This document shows, in pieces, positions 46,514-58,568 of a stretch of 64,000 nucleotides of DNA. The translations under genes were made by a program, and so were the position numbers. Positions within the stretch are counted from its first letter, which is position 1, and each line of letters opens with the position of its first letter. Origin of the DNA: Sarcocystis neurona (lineage: Eukaryota > Apicomplexa > Conoidasida > Eucoccidiorida > Sarcocystidae). A model generated the notes under the pieces. The model had not been told where the DNA came from, ran no database searches, and saw only the letters and a program-made list of their open reading frames with translations. The DNA is taken from positions 376,628 through 440,627 of the forward strand of contig KL647331.1 in NCBI GenBank assembly GCA_000727475.1, given 5' to 3'.

Positions 46514-46820
46514 CGTGGGGTCCTGACCATCTTTTGTAGATAGTGTTATTCTCTGGTGTGCTGCTGCAGAGAGGAATGTCCAATAGTATATTGGAACAAA
46601 TGGATTTCTGGAGGTACATATGTGGGGGAAAAATTGTAGCAGAACACGACTCGTTGGCAACTCCCGTGCAAAAAGTGGCTCACAGAGAAAGTCCGGAATG
46701 ATTGTAGTTTGTCTGTCCCCTAGCAGTCAGCACGTTAAGGCGTGGTGCTGGAGTATCACAAGCGTTGGATATCTTCGCACTCCGTACACGATGACATTGT
46801 ATGACCACCATCACGTTGTT

Positions 46821-49800
46821 TTATTCGGAGATGACAGCCTTCGAGTGCACCCCCGAACGCCGGTGCAAATTTTGATCTGACAGACATTCAGAAAGGCCAC
46901 GACAGCTGGAGTGTTCGTCGCGGTGGTGTCTCGTAGGTGTCGAGTGACCACGACGCCGCAGAGTGTAGCCTATTGGTAGTTCGTAGACGTGTAAGACCGG
47001 AATATTTTCTTCTGCTATGGGTAAATTGACACCGAGCACATCATGCGAATGTTCACGTAGGTCGGTGGATTCAACTCAACCTGACTTGGTGCTCTAGTAA
47101 GCGTGAACAGTGTGTGGCAGTCTGAGCGCACTCCTCCTAGCAGGGACACTTGGTTGGACAAGAAACGAATGACGGTGATGATGATTTCGGTTGTTGCAGC
47201 ATTACATGCGTTGTCGATTTCGGTCACAGGTGCGGTGTATGTCTGAGGCTCACGTCGGTTCCTCCTAGCCACAGCCGTAACTCAGAACAAACTCGATAGC
47301 ATGCACACAAAAGGAGTACAACGCAGTAGCGTGCTTCTTGTGACCGTAACACATAGTCGCTGCATTATGTGCGGGCACCTTTTATCAAAATTGCAATTCA
47401 TGTGTTTCACGGATTGCCGGAATTTCAGCTGATGTGACACTGACGCACTCCGGTGGCGCTTATCCTGTTAGTCATCAAAGGAGGAGGCTCATTTTCAATG
47501 CGCTAGTCAATGGAGATGCGGCTGGTGCTGTGAACTACCGTCGAACCTCCGATCAGTGACGTCAGCTTATCAAGTGCGCGGGGGTGCAGGCCTCTCGAAT
47601 TGCTGTTGGTTTACCCGACATTACCAGCATCTTGATACCGGCGGACTCGTACGGGGACAACCGAAATACCGCCAGGTCCCCGCGTCATGAATTGCACGGG
47701 CGGGCAAGATTGTTGGAAAGCGGTAGCGGCAGTGCCGGAGGCGTTCTATCGCATCATGACTAAAGCAATCTGCGAAGCGATTTGCACTGGGTACGTGGGT
47801 ACATTGTGCAACCAAGTACCTATGCTGTGCATCATTCTGCCAACATGCCTTGAAAAGACGAACCCGACTGTTTTTATTTGCACACACGACGGACAGACAC
47901 GTATAAAAACTTATCCAAATGCAGGCCTGGTGAACGGGCAAATGGCTTAGCATATACAATTTTGGTGCAGGAAACAGGAGGTAGAACAGGATCAACAGTT
48001 TACATGCAGCCTGCAAGAAGCGGCTGCTACTCGGAGATGATCGCGCACCATTAGTGAGCCGGCCATATGTAAAAAGATGCCAAAATACTAATGCCGTACG
48101 TCCGGACCTCAAAGAGCTGAGACAGCACCTGCGTTACATTTTGCCGAGCAATAAAGTATTTCATGCAACCCGATGGAGACCGTGAATGTTCTTTTGCACT
48201 TCGATAAGGAAAATCGACCAGAAAAATTTTAGACTGCAGCATCTCCTGAGGACCTTTGTTGAGGAGGCATGGCGTAAGCAGTAAACTGAAGGAGACGCAC
48301 TTTCTGGGATTGCTCATCATGTAGACCTCGGCTTCAGCACCGGCGAAGGCACGTGTTCAGCAACAGGACCTGCACATTCCCCGGCAGCTACAGCTACGAG
48401 AGTATTCATTTTGGAATATGTACAGGAGCTGAACGTTTTCTTCTTTCTCTGCGCATAACATTTTCAGTCCTAGTCATGTGGCTGCACTTTTTTTTAATGT
48501 ACTCTCCCGCAGAGGGACGATGACTGTTGTTGTCACAGAGACGACCAGAGGCGACCCCTAGCAGTACGAGGCATTACTGCGCCTTGTACTTCTCCAGCGC
48601 TCCTGCTTTTTTATTCCCTACAGTCGCTTACTCTTCCTCCAGAGCTAAGCACATTGGTATTCGTATTCTTACCACTGGTGGTCAAAAGGTGTCAGCTAAT
48701 TTAATGCGCTTCCTGTTTCTTTTGTGGGATTCTATTCAGTAGTGGGTTAACACAAGCCAGCAGGAATTACGAATATTTGTTGTCATCAGGCTTTATTGTA
48801 ATTTGTGCTTGGACATAAAGTACCGAATCACGGCGTCTAGATATAACACGTGAGGGCAGTACGGCCTTGTCCTAGCTGAAGGCGAACATGTTACTTAAAT
48901 GCGAATAATCTAGTTCAAGTTAATTTTTCCTGGACTTACTTACAAATCACTGAACCTGATCCTCCGTTTTACATTTGGTAACGCGACTCGCTGGTTACAT
49001 GCACAGCAACAATGGCCAGTCCTAGCCCGAGGATATACTGTAGTTCTCGTGGCGAAGGTTATTTTACAGCACGTAAATCATATTGTTTCAGTGTTGCGCC
49101 GGCCGCTTGAAAGCGTGCAGTGTCCAGGCATCTCCACTGAATTTGTATCTTCTTAATTGAAGCGGAGTTCTATGGGCAGTGTGTTCTGTACCGTACCCTG
49201 GGAATTGCGACCAACGAGCGGTACAATGTTGTTTGTCAGCTTGCTGTTGATGAGAGCTGAAGCACAAGTGATCGTTCTCGCTCTACGTGTTCTGAGCTTA
49301 ATCTGATGCTCACCAGTGCACCCAGAATCCAGTAGATCTGTCTTACATGGGAACACAAAGGATGCGACCATAACACCACAAAAGGAAAAGACGAAAAAAA
49401 AGGCTTTTGGTGGGTGGCGGTGTTTTCACACGCGTAGAAATTATGACTCCTTGGTGCTGGGGAGTCCGGTCTCAACAAGAAAAGAGCCTCCGCACGCTTG
49501 GCAACAATATGTTGATGTTTAGTCGCTGGAGATTCTGAATGTGTCCAAGCTCGAGCTAATTTCCGCTACCTCTCGACACGGAACGGATCCCCCGTAGTGT
49601 GTGACCTCGAGTTTCCACAGGGTTTTCTCAGGCAAATCCTGAGACATAAGTAGCCACCGCGCTTATTAACACGTAGTTGTCCAGTTTCACGTTTCGACCA
49701 ACGAGCTTTAGCGTCGCTGATGGACTAGCGTTGGGTCTGTTTTGACGTCGAATCTGAGTTCTACAAAGAGGACACGTAGGACGGTTTGGCAAGCAAGCAG

Positions 49801-50332
49801 CCTATAGGAAAGTCAGAGTGTATTCTACAGGATATAGTTTGAAGCGTCGTTATGAGGAACACGCGGCATAGTGAACCATGTGGGAAAATTGTCCTCCGTT
49901 CTGAAGTGTGACCCCTGGATACAATCGCGTCATATATTACAGAAAAACCCCGAGGGTGTTCAGATTGTGAACAAAAACGTTGATAGAACCGCGTTGGTAC
50001 GTAAGGACAGAGTTTAACAGACGCCTCTCAAGCCACGTCCCATGTGACGGTGACGCTTGCTAGATAATCGTTACGCGGACACAAGAACAGCGGGTTCCCC
50101 TGTGTAGAATATATGCATCATTTGCGGCGTCTCGCAAAAGGCCATGACCTCACCTCCTCCTCGCCTTCTGGAACGTGAGAGGAAAGGGGTGGAACACGAG
50201 GTGGTCTTGCACCAGCCTTGCGAACCTCGTTTGCAGAGCCTTTTGTGCCGTGAATTCAGCCCAAGATTTTGACAAAGAGACACGTTGTGATACGGAGACG
50301 GCATGCGGCCCAGGGGTAAGCTTCTTTTGCAC
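46821..50332 (-). mobile_element. Near full-length but dead Ty3/gypsy-type element (gag?-PR-RT-RNase H-IN)
   Basis: Blocks on the minus strand, right to left. AEFTAQKALQTRFARL (about 50250) is a possible gag stretch. DLLDSGCTGEHQI (about 49335) is a retropepsin DSGA-like site. NKGPQEMLQSKIFLVDFPYR with MKYFI and VTQVLSQL (about 48250-48120) is the RT connection. THVPSANRFADCFS (about 47790) is the RNase H end (H.PG..N..ADALSR). FLSNQVSLLGGVRSDCHTLF (about 47160) is the integrase V...G.P..I.SDR...F block. The distances (protease to connection about 360 codons; RNase H end to the integrase SD about 210 codons) are close to those of intact elements. Each block is in a different frame or flanked by stops. 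Terminal repeats were not found by eye. Confidence 0.7.
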
Positions 50333-50453
50333 TACCCGGCAAAAATTGCATCAGAGGCATGCGGTCGTCATTGACCAGCATTGTGAAAAATGTGCCGGTA
50401 GACGCGACCAATGCAGACGCTGCGGCGGCCGAACATCGTGTATTGTTCGTACG

Positions 50454-52405
50454 TTACTCTAGCTGCTGGACGCGTGAGGACAGTCTCACGTGTGTTGCCA
50501 TTTCCAACTCAGCACAAGGTTTAGCATGTGCACATGAGACTTCTTTGCAAAAAAACTGATATACCTCCTGTACCACACAACGGAAGGGGGGCTGCGATTT
50601 GTTGTGCATTATTGCGATGTCTTTTTGCGAGTGAGACGGCAGTATTACAGCGCAGCACGCCTCGGAATAATGTTCCGCGCGATAGGTCCGGCTCGATAGT
50701 CTGTGATCCTGCTCGTGAAACTGATTGTTCAGAAAGGGGGGCGCGCAACATGTATAAAAGAAAGGCGAAAAATGAAACTGAGGAACTGCCATTTCATCTC
50801 GAACCGAATGAATCCAGAAGCCCGTCTCTGCTTTGTCTACTACTACGAAGGCGGGGATGAGACCAAAGCGCGTCACGTTTAAGTTTTAACGAGGATCAGC
50901 ATTGACCGGGTCGCTACGCGAAGCCATGGTCATGACGGGCCCCCAGACCATGAAAAAAGCTGTAGTCATTGATGTGACGTGTTTTCACCCGCACTAAGAA
51001 AGCTGCACAGAGAGGGAAAGAGACTAGTACCCGGGTATGCATAAATATGCAAATGCAGAGATTTCATATTTCCATACGCCCCCCAGAGAAGGATAGAAAA
51101 CCTGTACGAGGACGGTGTGTGTGAGACTCTCATGTCGAGGGATACTGAACATGCAGAGACACCTGGATACATATGCACGTAGATAGATATCGACTTAGGA
51201 TTAAAATTATCGGAAAGAAGAACTGATGTGTGCATCACAGTTCATCATAAATTGCTTTGTATAAGCGAGGAAGGAGGGACAGAGACTATAGAAGAAAAAC
51301 AAATGCAGACAGATATGGAGGGGCGGACGGAGAAAAGCACAGACGTGTACCTGCGCAAAAAGATACATCAACAGGACTACATATTTCCCCTTTCTTATGT
51401 ACTTGCACCAACAGAGAGGACAGCTATTTGTGAACACATATATATACATGCTTACATCCTAGAGGCAAACACAGAGAAATGTGCGTCTCCACTATGCAGA
51501 TATATACTAAGAAGCAAAATGACACAGAGGAGGGGTCTTGGAGTGATGTAGATCGGACAGGTTGAGGTTATGTAGAACAGCGGCGAGAGGAGCTGCTGCA
51601 GCAGCAACAACGGCCATAATTGAGGAAAGATTCTTTCAAACCAAGAAGCGCTGCAAGGTGGAATGAACAAGGGATGCCGAAAACAGGATTTTGCGGCTGT
51701 GTACTCAAACCTGGTCAGAAGAAGCCGTTTGTATGGCCAAGAAAATTCTCCCGTCCATGCATCCATAAGGTGCTGCGCACCACAATAATCGTGCCAGTGT
51801 TTGTTGTTCTATGTAGATTTTCAGTATAGCGAACGTGGACGGTGAAGAGAATATATATGATCAGAGTGTGCGCACAACCACTGAAAGTTGCAGCGGCTAC
51901 ATTTCTTGAGGGGATTCAAAAGGTGTGGTGCCTCTGTGCGATGCTTATTAAACATACACGACTCATGTAGGCAGAACATGCCGATGAAGATTGTTACAGA
52001 TCAGACACTGAATATTCGGCTGACACACATGGAGAGGGCGACGCAAGATCAATGTTTGGTGACTGTAGGAGATGTTGTCTCACGACGGGTAGTGAAAACC
52101 TTATCATGACGTGCCCTTTTGCAACTTGTTTTCGGCCGATGCTTGCCTTCAAGAGACCATTTTGACAAAACCGTCTCTTGAAGGCAGACGCTGGACAAGG
52201 GTTTGACGACGCGATGGATTCGCTCCTGGTAGGGCGTCTCTTTGCGCAGACCGTGGTCAATGCAGAAGTGACATAGAATATTGATCCACGCACACAGGGT
52301 TGCGTGACAGCAGCATCCTTCTCCGTGTCGCCGGAATCGTTTAACAAATTTCCGTCGGTCCCTGCTCTGAGCACCTGTTTTTCCGTAGCATTTATGCTGT
52401 ACCAA
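50454..52405 (-). mobile_element. Decayed Ty3/gypsy-type RT and integrase core
   Basis: FCIDHGLRKETPYQERI, VLSKWSLEG and HDKVFTTR (about 52264-52080) match the RT blocks FCVDYR.LN..T....P.PRI, FSK.DL..G and D..KTAF.T. GLIPAFVVVDKAETGFWIHS (about 50845) matches the integrase core G.D.I.VVVDR.SK..... The two are about 474 codons apart, the distance expected from RT to integrase core in an intact element, so they probably belong to one copy. The RNase H part between is not readable. Confidence 0.6.
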
Positions 52406-52766
52406 AGATTCGTATTGGGTAATCTACTTCTGCGGACACCATCTTGCATGCTTGTTCCGGACGTATGTCATATCCGCTGCGTGCAAGTACTAGGATGGGG
52501 TAGACGGAACAGCCAATTCGCGATGGGGAGACATTTGCGGAGAACTGCGTTGACATGGGAAAATGGACAGTTTTAGCGGGGTGTTCCCTTTCGAGTGAGG
52601 AGCGCTGCAGTTTCAACGGAGGAGGAGCGATGCGGATGAACAAGATGCTCTCGTGAAGTCCTAGATGTTCGGGAGTATGTAGCGCATTATCTTATCGGAA
52701 ACAGCTGTGTGTGTCAACATGAGGCACGGCAGCTTGGTGGTTTCTCTAATGTCGAGGGGTGATGCT
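52406..52766. other. Repeat-poor stretch, no gene recognised
   Basis: A minus-strand frame (52392-52643) lies just upstream of the RT block of the element to its left and may be its pre-RT part. No motif. Confidence 0.3.
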
Positions 52767-52958
52767 TCATGGTGCGGAATGAATGACGAAAACGCCCAGG
52801 TACACTAACAGACCTGCGCGGTGACATTGAATGAATCTGGTCCACACAGCCTTCCCAAAGGTTCGTTGAGCAGCGCGTTGTCCTGTTGTGTCCAGATCGA
52901 CGGCGACGAGTTGATACGAAGACGACTTATGCTGGCTCTGGTGTTGCACGCGTGCCAC
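52767..52958 (-). mobile_element. Possible integrase core start
   Basis: YQLVAVDLDTTGQRAAQ resembles the PW..V.VDF..GLP block carrying the first catalytic aspartate of Ty3/gypsy integrase. Only one block is visible. Confidence 0.3.
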
Positions 52959-53935
52959 TGATGTAACCGAGCAGCATCACTTTGACTTAACCGCTTGGGT
53001 CAAAGCATGCTTTGCGAAGAAAAGAGAAAGAAGGGTTCATCTGTTGTAAGGCTAATGATTTAGAGTGCGCTTGAATTCAGGAGCAGGGCACTTTCTTTTC
53101 CCTACTGTTGACGGAACAACATGTGACAAAGGCTTAGAGAATATTTAGTCAGTGACAGTTTCGTTTTTTCAGTTACTCAGTCTCCAATTGCACACAAGTA
53201 TACAGTAGATGCTTGTTTGAGAAAACTGGGGCCGTTGGTGAAAGCAGCGCATTAGCCTGTGCTGGTCAGTGACAAAAACATACCACATGTATTACGTCCT
53301 CAGCAACTGTGTCATTGTGCAATTGGGTTTGAGAGTACTGGTAACCACTGTTACCACATTCTCCGCACGGTCGACCTCGTGGTGGGTCCCGCTATGTGCT
53401 GTCGACGCCACTCAGTCTTCTGTCGAGTTTGCGCAACGCAGAGCGGGGCTCGGCAATAATTTGTGGAATCAAATTGTTGTGTGTGATTACATACCTAGTT
53501 TGTAATCGCGATCTGCTATGGGGGATGGCGCTGGGATAGCGGTGGCGCTTTTCAGGCGTGCAGCGTTCAGAGGAGAAAGAGCTTGTTTCATTGACGCGCC
53601 ATCTATGCAGCGGACGGTCGTCTGAGAGCACAGATCAGAAAACCCTTCACTGAGAGTGGCTGCCTTGAGTACCTACGAACATATGCTTGACTCTGGTGCG
53701 ATGAACAAGCTGCTGTTTACTCCACTTCGAGAGGCACGATGAGGGACGTAGGCTGGTTATCAATCCCGGTGACTTTGGTCACCGAGCGAGAACCCTAGTA
53801 GCCGCTTGTGTCCTAGAGGTGTGGATTCTTTATAAAGGGCGACATTAGATGTCCCCGTGTGGTTGTGACGTCGTCGGCAAAAGACTGGTGCCGGCTCCGG
53901 AGCCCTTATGCTATATAATTAGCACCCCAGCGCGT

Positions 53936-54208
53936 CTACATGTAGGACGCTCCAGCATCTAGATATGAATGAGGTGTTTCAACATAACCGTGATGGCTGG
54001 TGATGCACTGTGGCAGAAGACGCTCCGGTTGGTGAAAAGAGCTACGATATGAAGTGACTGCGGTCCATCTGGCTGCGGCTAAGCTGACCCGCTGTTTGTG
54101 AAGATGCGCAAGGGTGGTCAATACGGACGCCACGTCCGCTGCTTCATTGCTGCCCTCATCGATTTTAGCGCGAGAATGCATTTTTTTTTCAAGTGGTACA
54201 AGCACCAC
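53936..54208 (-). mobile_element. Ty3/gypsy-type RNase H fragment
   Basis: LTTLAHLHKQRVSLAAARWT followed by AVTSYRSSF fits the RNase H block TDHKPL..L......S.R.ARW...L..Y.F, including the conserved ARW. It lies left of a possible RT block at 55.1 kb, though the distance is larger than normal. Confidence 0.5.
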
Positions 54209-55055
54209 GTTTACTCAACGCATTTTGACTATAGAAACTGCAGAAAGCTTGTAGGAGCTGTTGTTACTCAGCTGCAAATGACGCGGATGTATTTCTCTCC
54301 ATGTGAGCCCCATGGCACCAAAAGCGGGACATGGAGGAAGCCGGTTCATCCTTACATTTAGCTGGTGTTGGCTACAGTTCAGAATGGCCGACACCACCGC
54401 AGCACCGAACTATAACAAAGTGTATTTTAAACTTTGAGACTGACTACCTACACAGCAATGGTAGAATAGCTGGAGATAGAAGTGTGGGGGTCGGGGAGGT
54501 AGGGTGTCAGAGCACCCAACGGGTACACGTAGCGAGCTGCATCTCATTTTTTGTAGGTGTCAGTATCTTGCTTCGAAAAATGCATCTTCCAAGTAATGCA
54601 GGTGATGCATCCGCTGTTGAGTGGGCCTGTGTCAGGTCAACAGCAGTTTAAAACCTCTTGAGTGCGACACTGCGATGTCCGTAGTCCAGTTGCCGATTGA
54701 GAGAACATATTAGAGAAATCACAGAGGGTCACGACTAATGTCCTGGCTCGGAAAAAAGTATACTGTATGTGCGGCCTTGCCGTTTCTGGGCTTCAATGAA
54801 TTTTCACATTCTCTGATCAACAGTCGCCATCTCTCCATTGGCTCATAAGCAACCCTCGTTTTTTCGAAATGCGTATGAGTGGGCGGCCGGGGTCAGCTTT
54901 CTGCTAACCATATGCAAGCGGTGACTCGGGAGAAAACAAGCACATGTATATTGTGCATTCGAATGGAGGCACTAAAAGCGCGTGCGGCAACACTGCCTGA
55001 GAAGTAGCAGGAGATTATGAGGCGTTTACACGTGTGTGGACGGGACAAACTAGCA

Positions 55056-55454
55056 TCACACGAACACAGGTACACACCGAAGTTCGAATGTTTCATTGGC
55101 TGTGAAGCCGTACCTCGAGTGCGTTCGGGTTTCGAATAGTTGATAAAAATTGGTCGTGGGAAAGCTGTTTGAAATGAAGAGAGTACCTCTAAATACATCC
55201 CGTTTGTAGATCGGATGTCTTCCTATCAGCCGCAAAGGGATAAGGAGCAGTAGGGGAAAAAGGATGGCATGTGGAGTATCCATGCAGAAGAGGGTGTTGC
55301 GGTTACGGGACCGGGCTGCGAATGCAACGAGCAGAGGCCAGGGGTTCGATTCAGCTGGATGGGCCGTGTACTGGATACCTAGACGTCGACTGCCTCGTGT
55401 GTGTGTCCCAGAGAATAGCGGCACCGGGTGCGACGGTCCACCAAAGCGTTCCAC
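55056..55454 (-). mobile_element. Possible Ty3/gypsy-type RT fragment
   Basis: SRYGFTANETFELRCVPV, near the left end of a 132-codon minus-strand frame, resembles T.YG.YE..VMPFGL. The preceding residues do not show a clear FSK.DL block. This is a weak call supported mainly by position. Confidence 0.3.
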
Positions 55455-57927
55455 CGCAAAACCATCCGTTTTGATTTTGGTGATGATTTGGAAGGCGCTT
55501 TCACCTCAAGTGTGGACAATGCGATGGCACTCTCGTGGCTTCTTGTACCGGGTAGGGTGCAGTGACAACACCAGGAACCGTTTCCCGGTGATTGTGGTGT
55601 ATACGTGAAACTCCCTTGTGCGTGGCAGCTGTTGTGTTTTGCAGGAAGAAGCAGTGTCTTTATACAAATTGCATGTGGATCGTCTCTGCAGCAAACCCGT
55701 GGAACAGTGATACTTCAGCGTGACAACTGCAAGGCCCCTTGGTTTTGCAGCTGGCAAGGAGTGATTTCAGGACAAATCAAAAAGGAGGGGACCGACGATT
55801 GTTGAGGATGGCATGGCAGAATCGCTGCGTGTATGGCTAACAGATATCGCGAGCGGTACACAGCTAGTCCACTGGGATATGAAACAGATGATGACTAGAC
55901 CGTTTTCTCTCTCCTGCGGCTGGGTGTGCACGATCCACGCAATGCACTGACAACACTTGTGTTTTCTCAACGGAAAGCCACTGCAGATAGCGCGACAGCG
56001 CTGAGGGGAGGTCCAGCTGGAACGCCCTCGTGCTGTGTGTCAACAAATCACATTGTGTCGCCGAATCCTTTGACGTACAATGTATCCCGAACAACCTTGT
56101 TCTGCGTCTGGCTGACGTGATGTTCTACGGTCAGAGTCTGCAATAGGCTCCCGTGAAACGTTCTTGCCCTGCAATCTTCATGTTGCATTCTCGTCTCCGA
56201 GCTGTTTCAGCCTAGCGTCTACCCTGTGGAGGGCGTCCGTCCTCTGTCTCGGTGGGAGAGCATGAAACAGGTGACGGGGAGATCGTGGAGGGAAACTGCA
56301 CGCGACTAACCGGGACAAGACGACGGTGTGCAGCGCCCATGTTGCTGCTCTCTCCAAGCCGACATTAACTACGGTTTTAGATGACGAGGAGCTAACGGAT
56401 TCGTCGAACCGCGAATATCAAGCCGATTGCATCCGGGCCAGACCAGTCGCGTGTGCCGGTCCGAATACGAATAGAGCGAGAGGGGTGTGTGCAGGAACAA
56501 GTGTCGGGAGCAGTGGGCGACACATGCAGCGAACATAAGCAGACGAACGCAAAGAGTATGTGGGGACTGGCAGATTCTTGGCGAGTGACCTGGAGCGTCC
56601 AAAAAAGAATTTTTTCAGAGGTCCTGTTTTCACGTCTGCTTGCGGGAAGTTTACAACGATTCGACGACAAAACCCGTGCGTCTTAATATCCCTTCACAAT
56701 CCCTGACATGCTCCATTTGAGAGGCCCAATTATGCACTGTAGAAATGCAGACAGCTCCTTGGAAGGAGATAGCTGCTGTGTTCTAGAACGCTTAGAGTAT
56801 GTCAGCCCTGCACGAGGGAAGTGTTCGAACCCAATATGATTTTGAATTTCTTCACGCAAGACCACCGTGAGCGATCTGCTCCTCTACTTCTTAGTAACTG
56901 GTGAGCTGTGTGTAATCATTCTGTGTGGCACATTCAAGGACGCTTGTTGCGAATTAAATGGCTCACAAACGGCGAAAAAAATGCAGAAAATTGACGTAGC
57001 AAGGTGCCGCTTGTCACAGATATCGTCGATGCTCGGTTAAAGCATGAGGTGGACTAACACAGTTACGCTATCTGCGTCCTTCTATGACATGCACTGCGCA
57101 AGAGAACAGTGACGTGTGCCGCTTTTGGCATTCGCTTCTGCAGCATATGCGGCAGAGAGAAAGGCTTAGTGCGACCACCTTTCGCCCTAGACGTTTTTGC
57201 ACTTGTAGAAACGTTGACGGTTGGGCTTGGAATTATGCATACACGCATTGACGCTGCTAGGATGGCAGGATAAAGCACGCCAAGAGAAAGAAGTCCTTGT
57301 ACTTCCGTCGGTGCAACGGACACGCTGGGGGAAAAGTGAGATAGATTAACCATGCTCAAACATGTAGAAGCAGTGCACTTATTGAGAAGATACCGAATAC
57401 AAATGAAGGTGCCGTGAAGGCAGCGCACTAAACCAGCTGAAAAGGTACGGCTTAACAATTGTCGTTTGCGTGCGTGAAGTGCGTCGATACCTGTTAAGGC
57501 CCTGGATTACTCGAAATCGGATTGTACGCTACCTCACCGTCCATAGACCCATGACTGCGGACCCATGACTGCGGACCAGCTGTCTCCATGACTCCGTCCC
57601 ACATGTGTCCGCCCACGTACCGACATTGCCGTGACTGCCTAGGTGAGCATGGAGGCACGATTCGGCTGAAAAATTGCATGCACAGACGACCTTAGCAATA
57701 CTCGAGTTGTGTGCGGTCTTTTGAATCGGTTCCTTCGGACTGAGTCGCCCCCCCCGTTTAGGGGGTTACTCAGTAGGGCTGATGTTTGCAGAAGCGTCAA
57801 CCCTGCGTATTTGTCACTACTAGCCCTTGTCTCCAAGAGTTTGATGCGGATCCGCTTACTCCCTGTGTACATCGGACGAGAGCCCGTGTCTTTCATGGTC
57901 GAACAGCGACTTTGACCATGTCTGTCG
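55455..57927. other. Repeat-poor stretch, no gene recognised
   Basis: Frames up to 131 codons (minus strand 57063-57458) without motifs. A perfect short tandem repeat, ACCCATGACTGCGG twice, lies at about 57548-57575. Confidence 0.3.
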
Positions 57928-58568
57928 CTATGACTGTGGAAAAGCCGACGCATTGCGAGCAGCGCTTTTCAATAACCGACGATTGGCTACGGATGTGTAC
58001 GATTTTTCTGGACCCCACAGACCGGGTGGCAGTTTGTCGTCCTCCAGATATGGGTACTTCCAATCACGCACGAGGAAATGCCAACCGGCGCACCTGCGAG
58101 TAGAAAAGCTGTAAGTGCCCTGCTTGAAATGCAACTTCGCCTTACCTTTCACCCAGTGCCGCGACCTTGGTTTAACCTTGCAATTTGGCTGAGGTAGCAC
58201 TGTAGATGCGCGTAAGGCAGCATTGTAGATGCGTGTGAATGGGTTCTCCTGATGCCGGCTATAAAAGCGAGGTAACGTACTTAGTGCAGAATGAAACAGG
58301 TGCAACTGTCTAAACGTACGTGTGTATTTTTCGCCGCACTAGAATTCACTTCTGAATGTTTCCAAGCACAAAGTCACCACTCTCTGGAATCGTACAAAGT
58401 GACGAGCACTGCTGCTGCGTCTTCTCTGCCGTCACTGACATTTTGCTGAAAAAAAAACCACCAGTGCGACAACCTAAGACGTGATAAGCCGTTAAGGATT
58501 TCCTGGAGATATCTATGAATGACCTTGATGGCCTGAAGCCTGGTTCCGTGGCTCAAAACAGAGGGCAA
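57928..58568 (-). mobile_element. Ty3/gypsy-type integrase: end of core and C-terminal domain
   Basis: QNVSDGREDAAAVLVTLYDS followed by REW (about 58450) matches the HPQTDGQTER.N..L...LR.......W block. DDKLPPGLWGPEKSYTSV (about 58030) matches the KL.PR..GPF.V.... strand of the C-terminal domain. The separation of about 140 codons is what intact integrases have. The two blocks are in different minus-strand frames. Confidence 0.6.

Noticed and set aside
55330..55360. GGTTCGATTC string resembling a tRNA T-loop
   Set aside because: No matching T-stem, anticodon arm or acceptor stem can be drawn around it.
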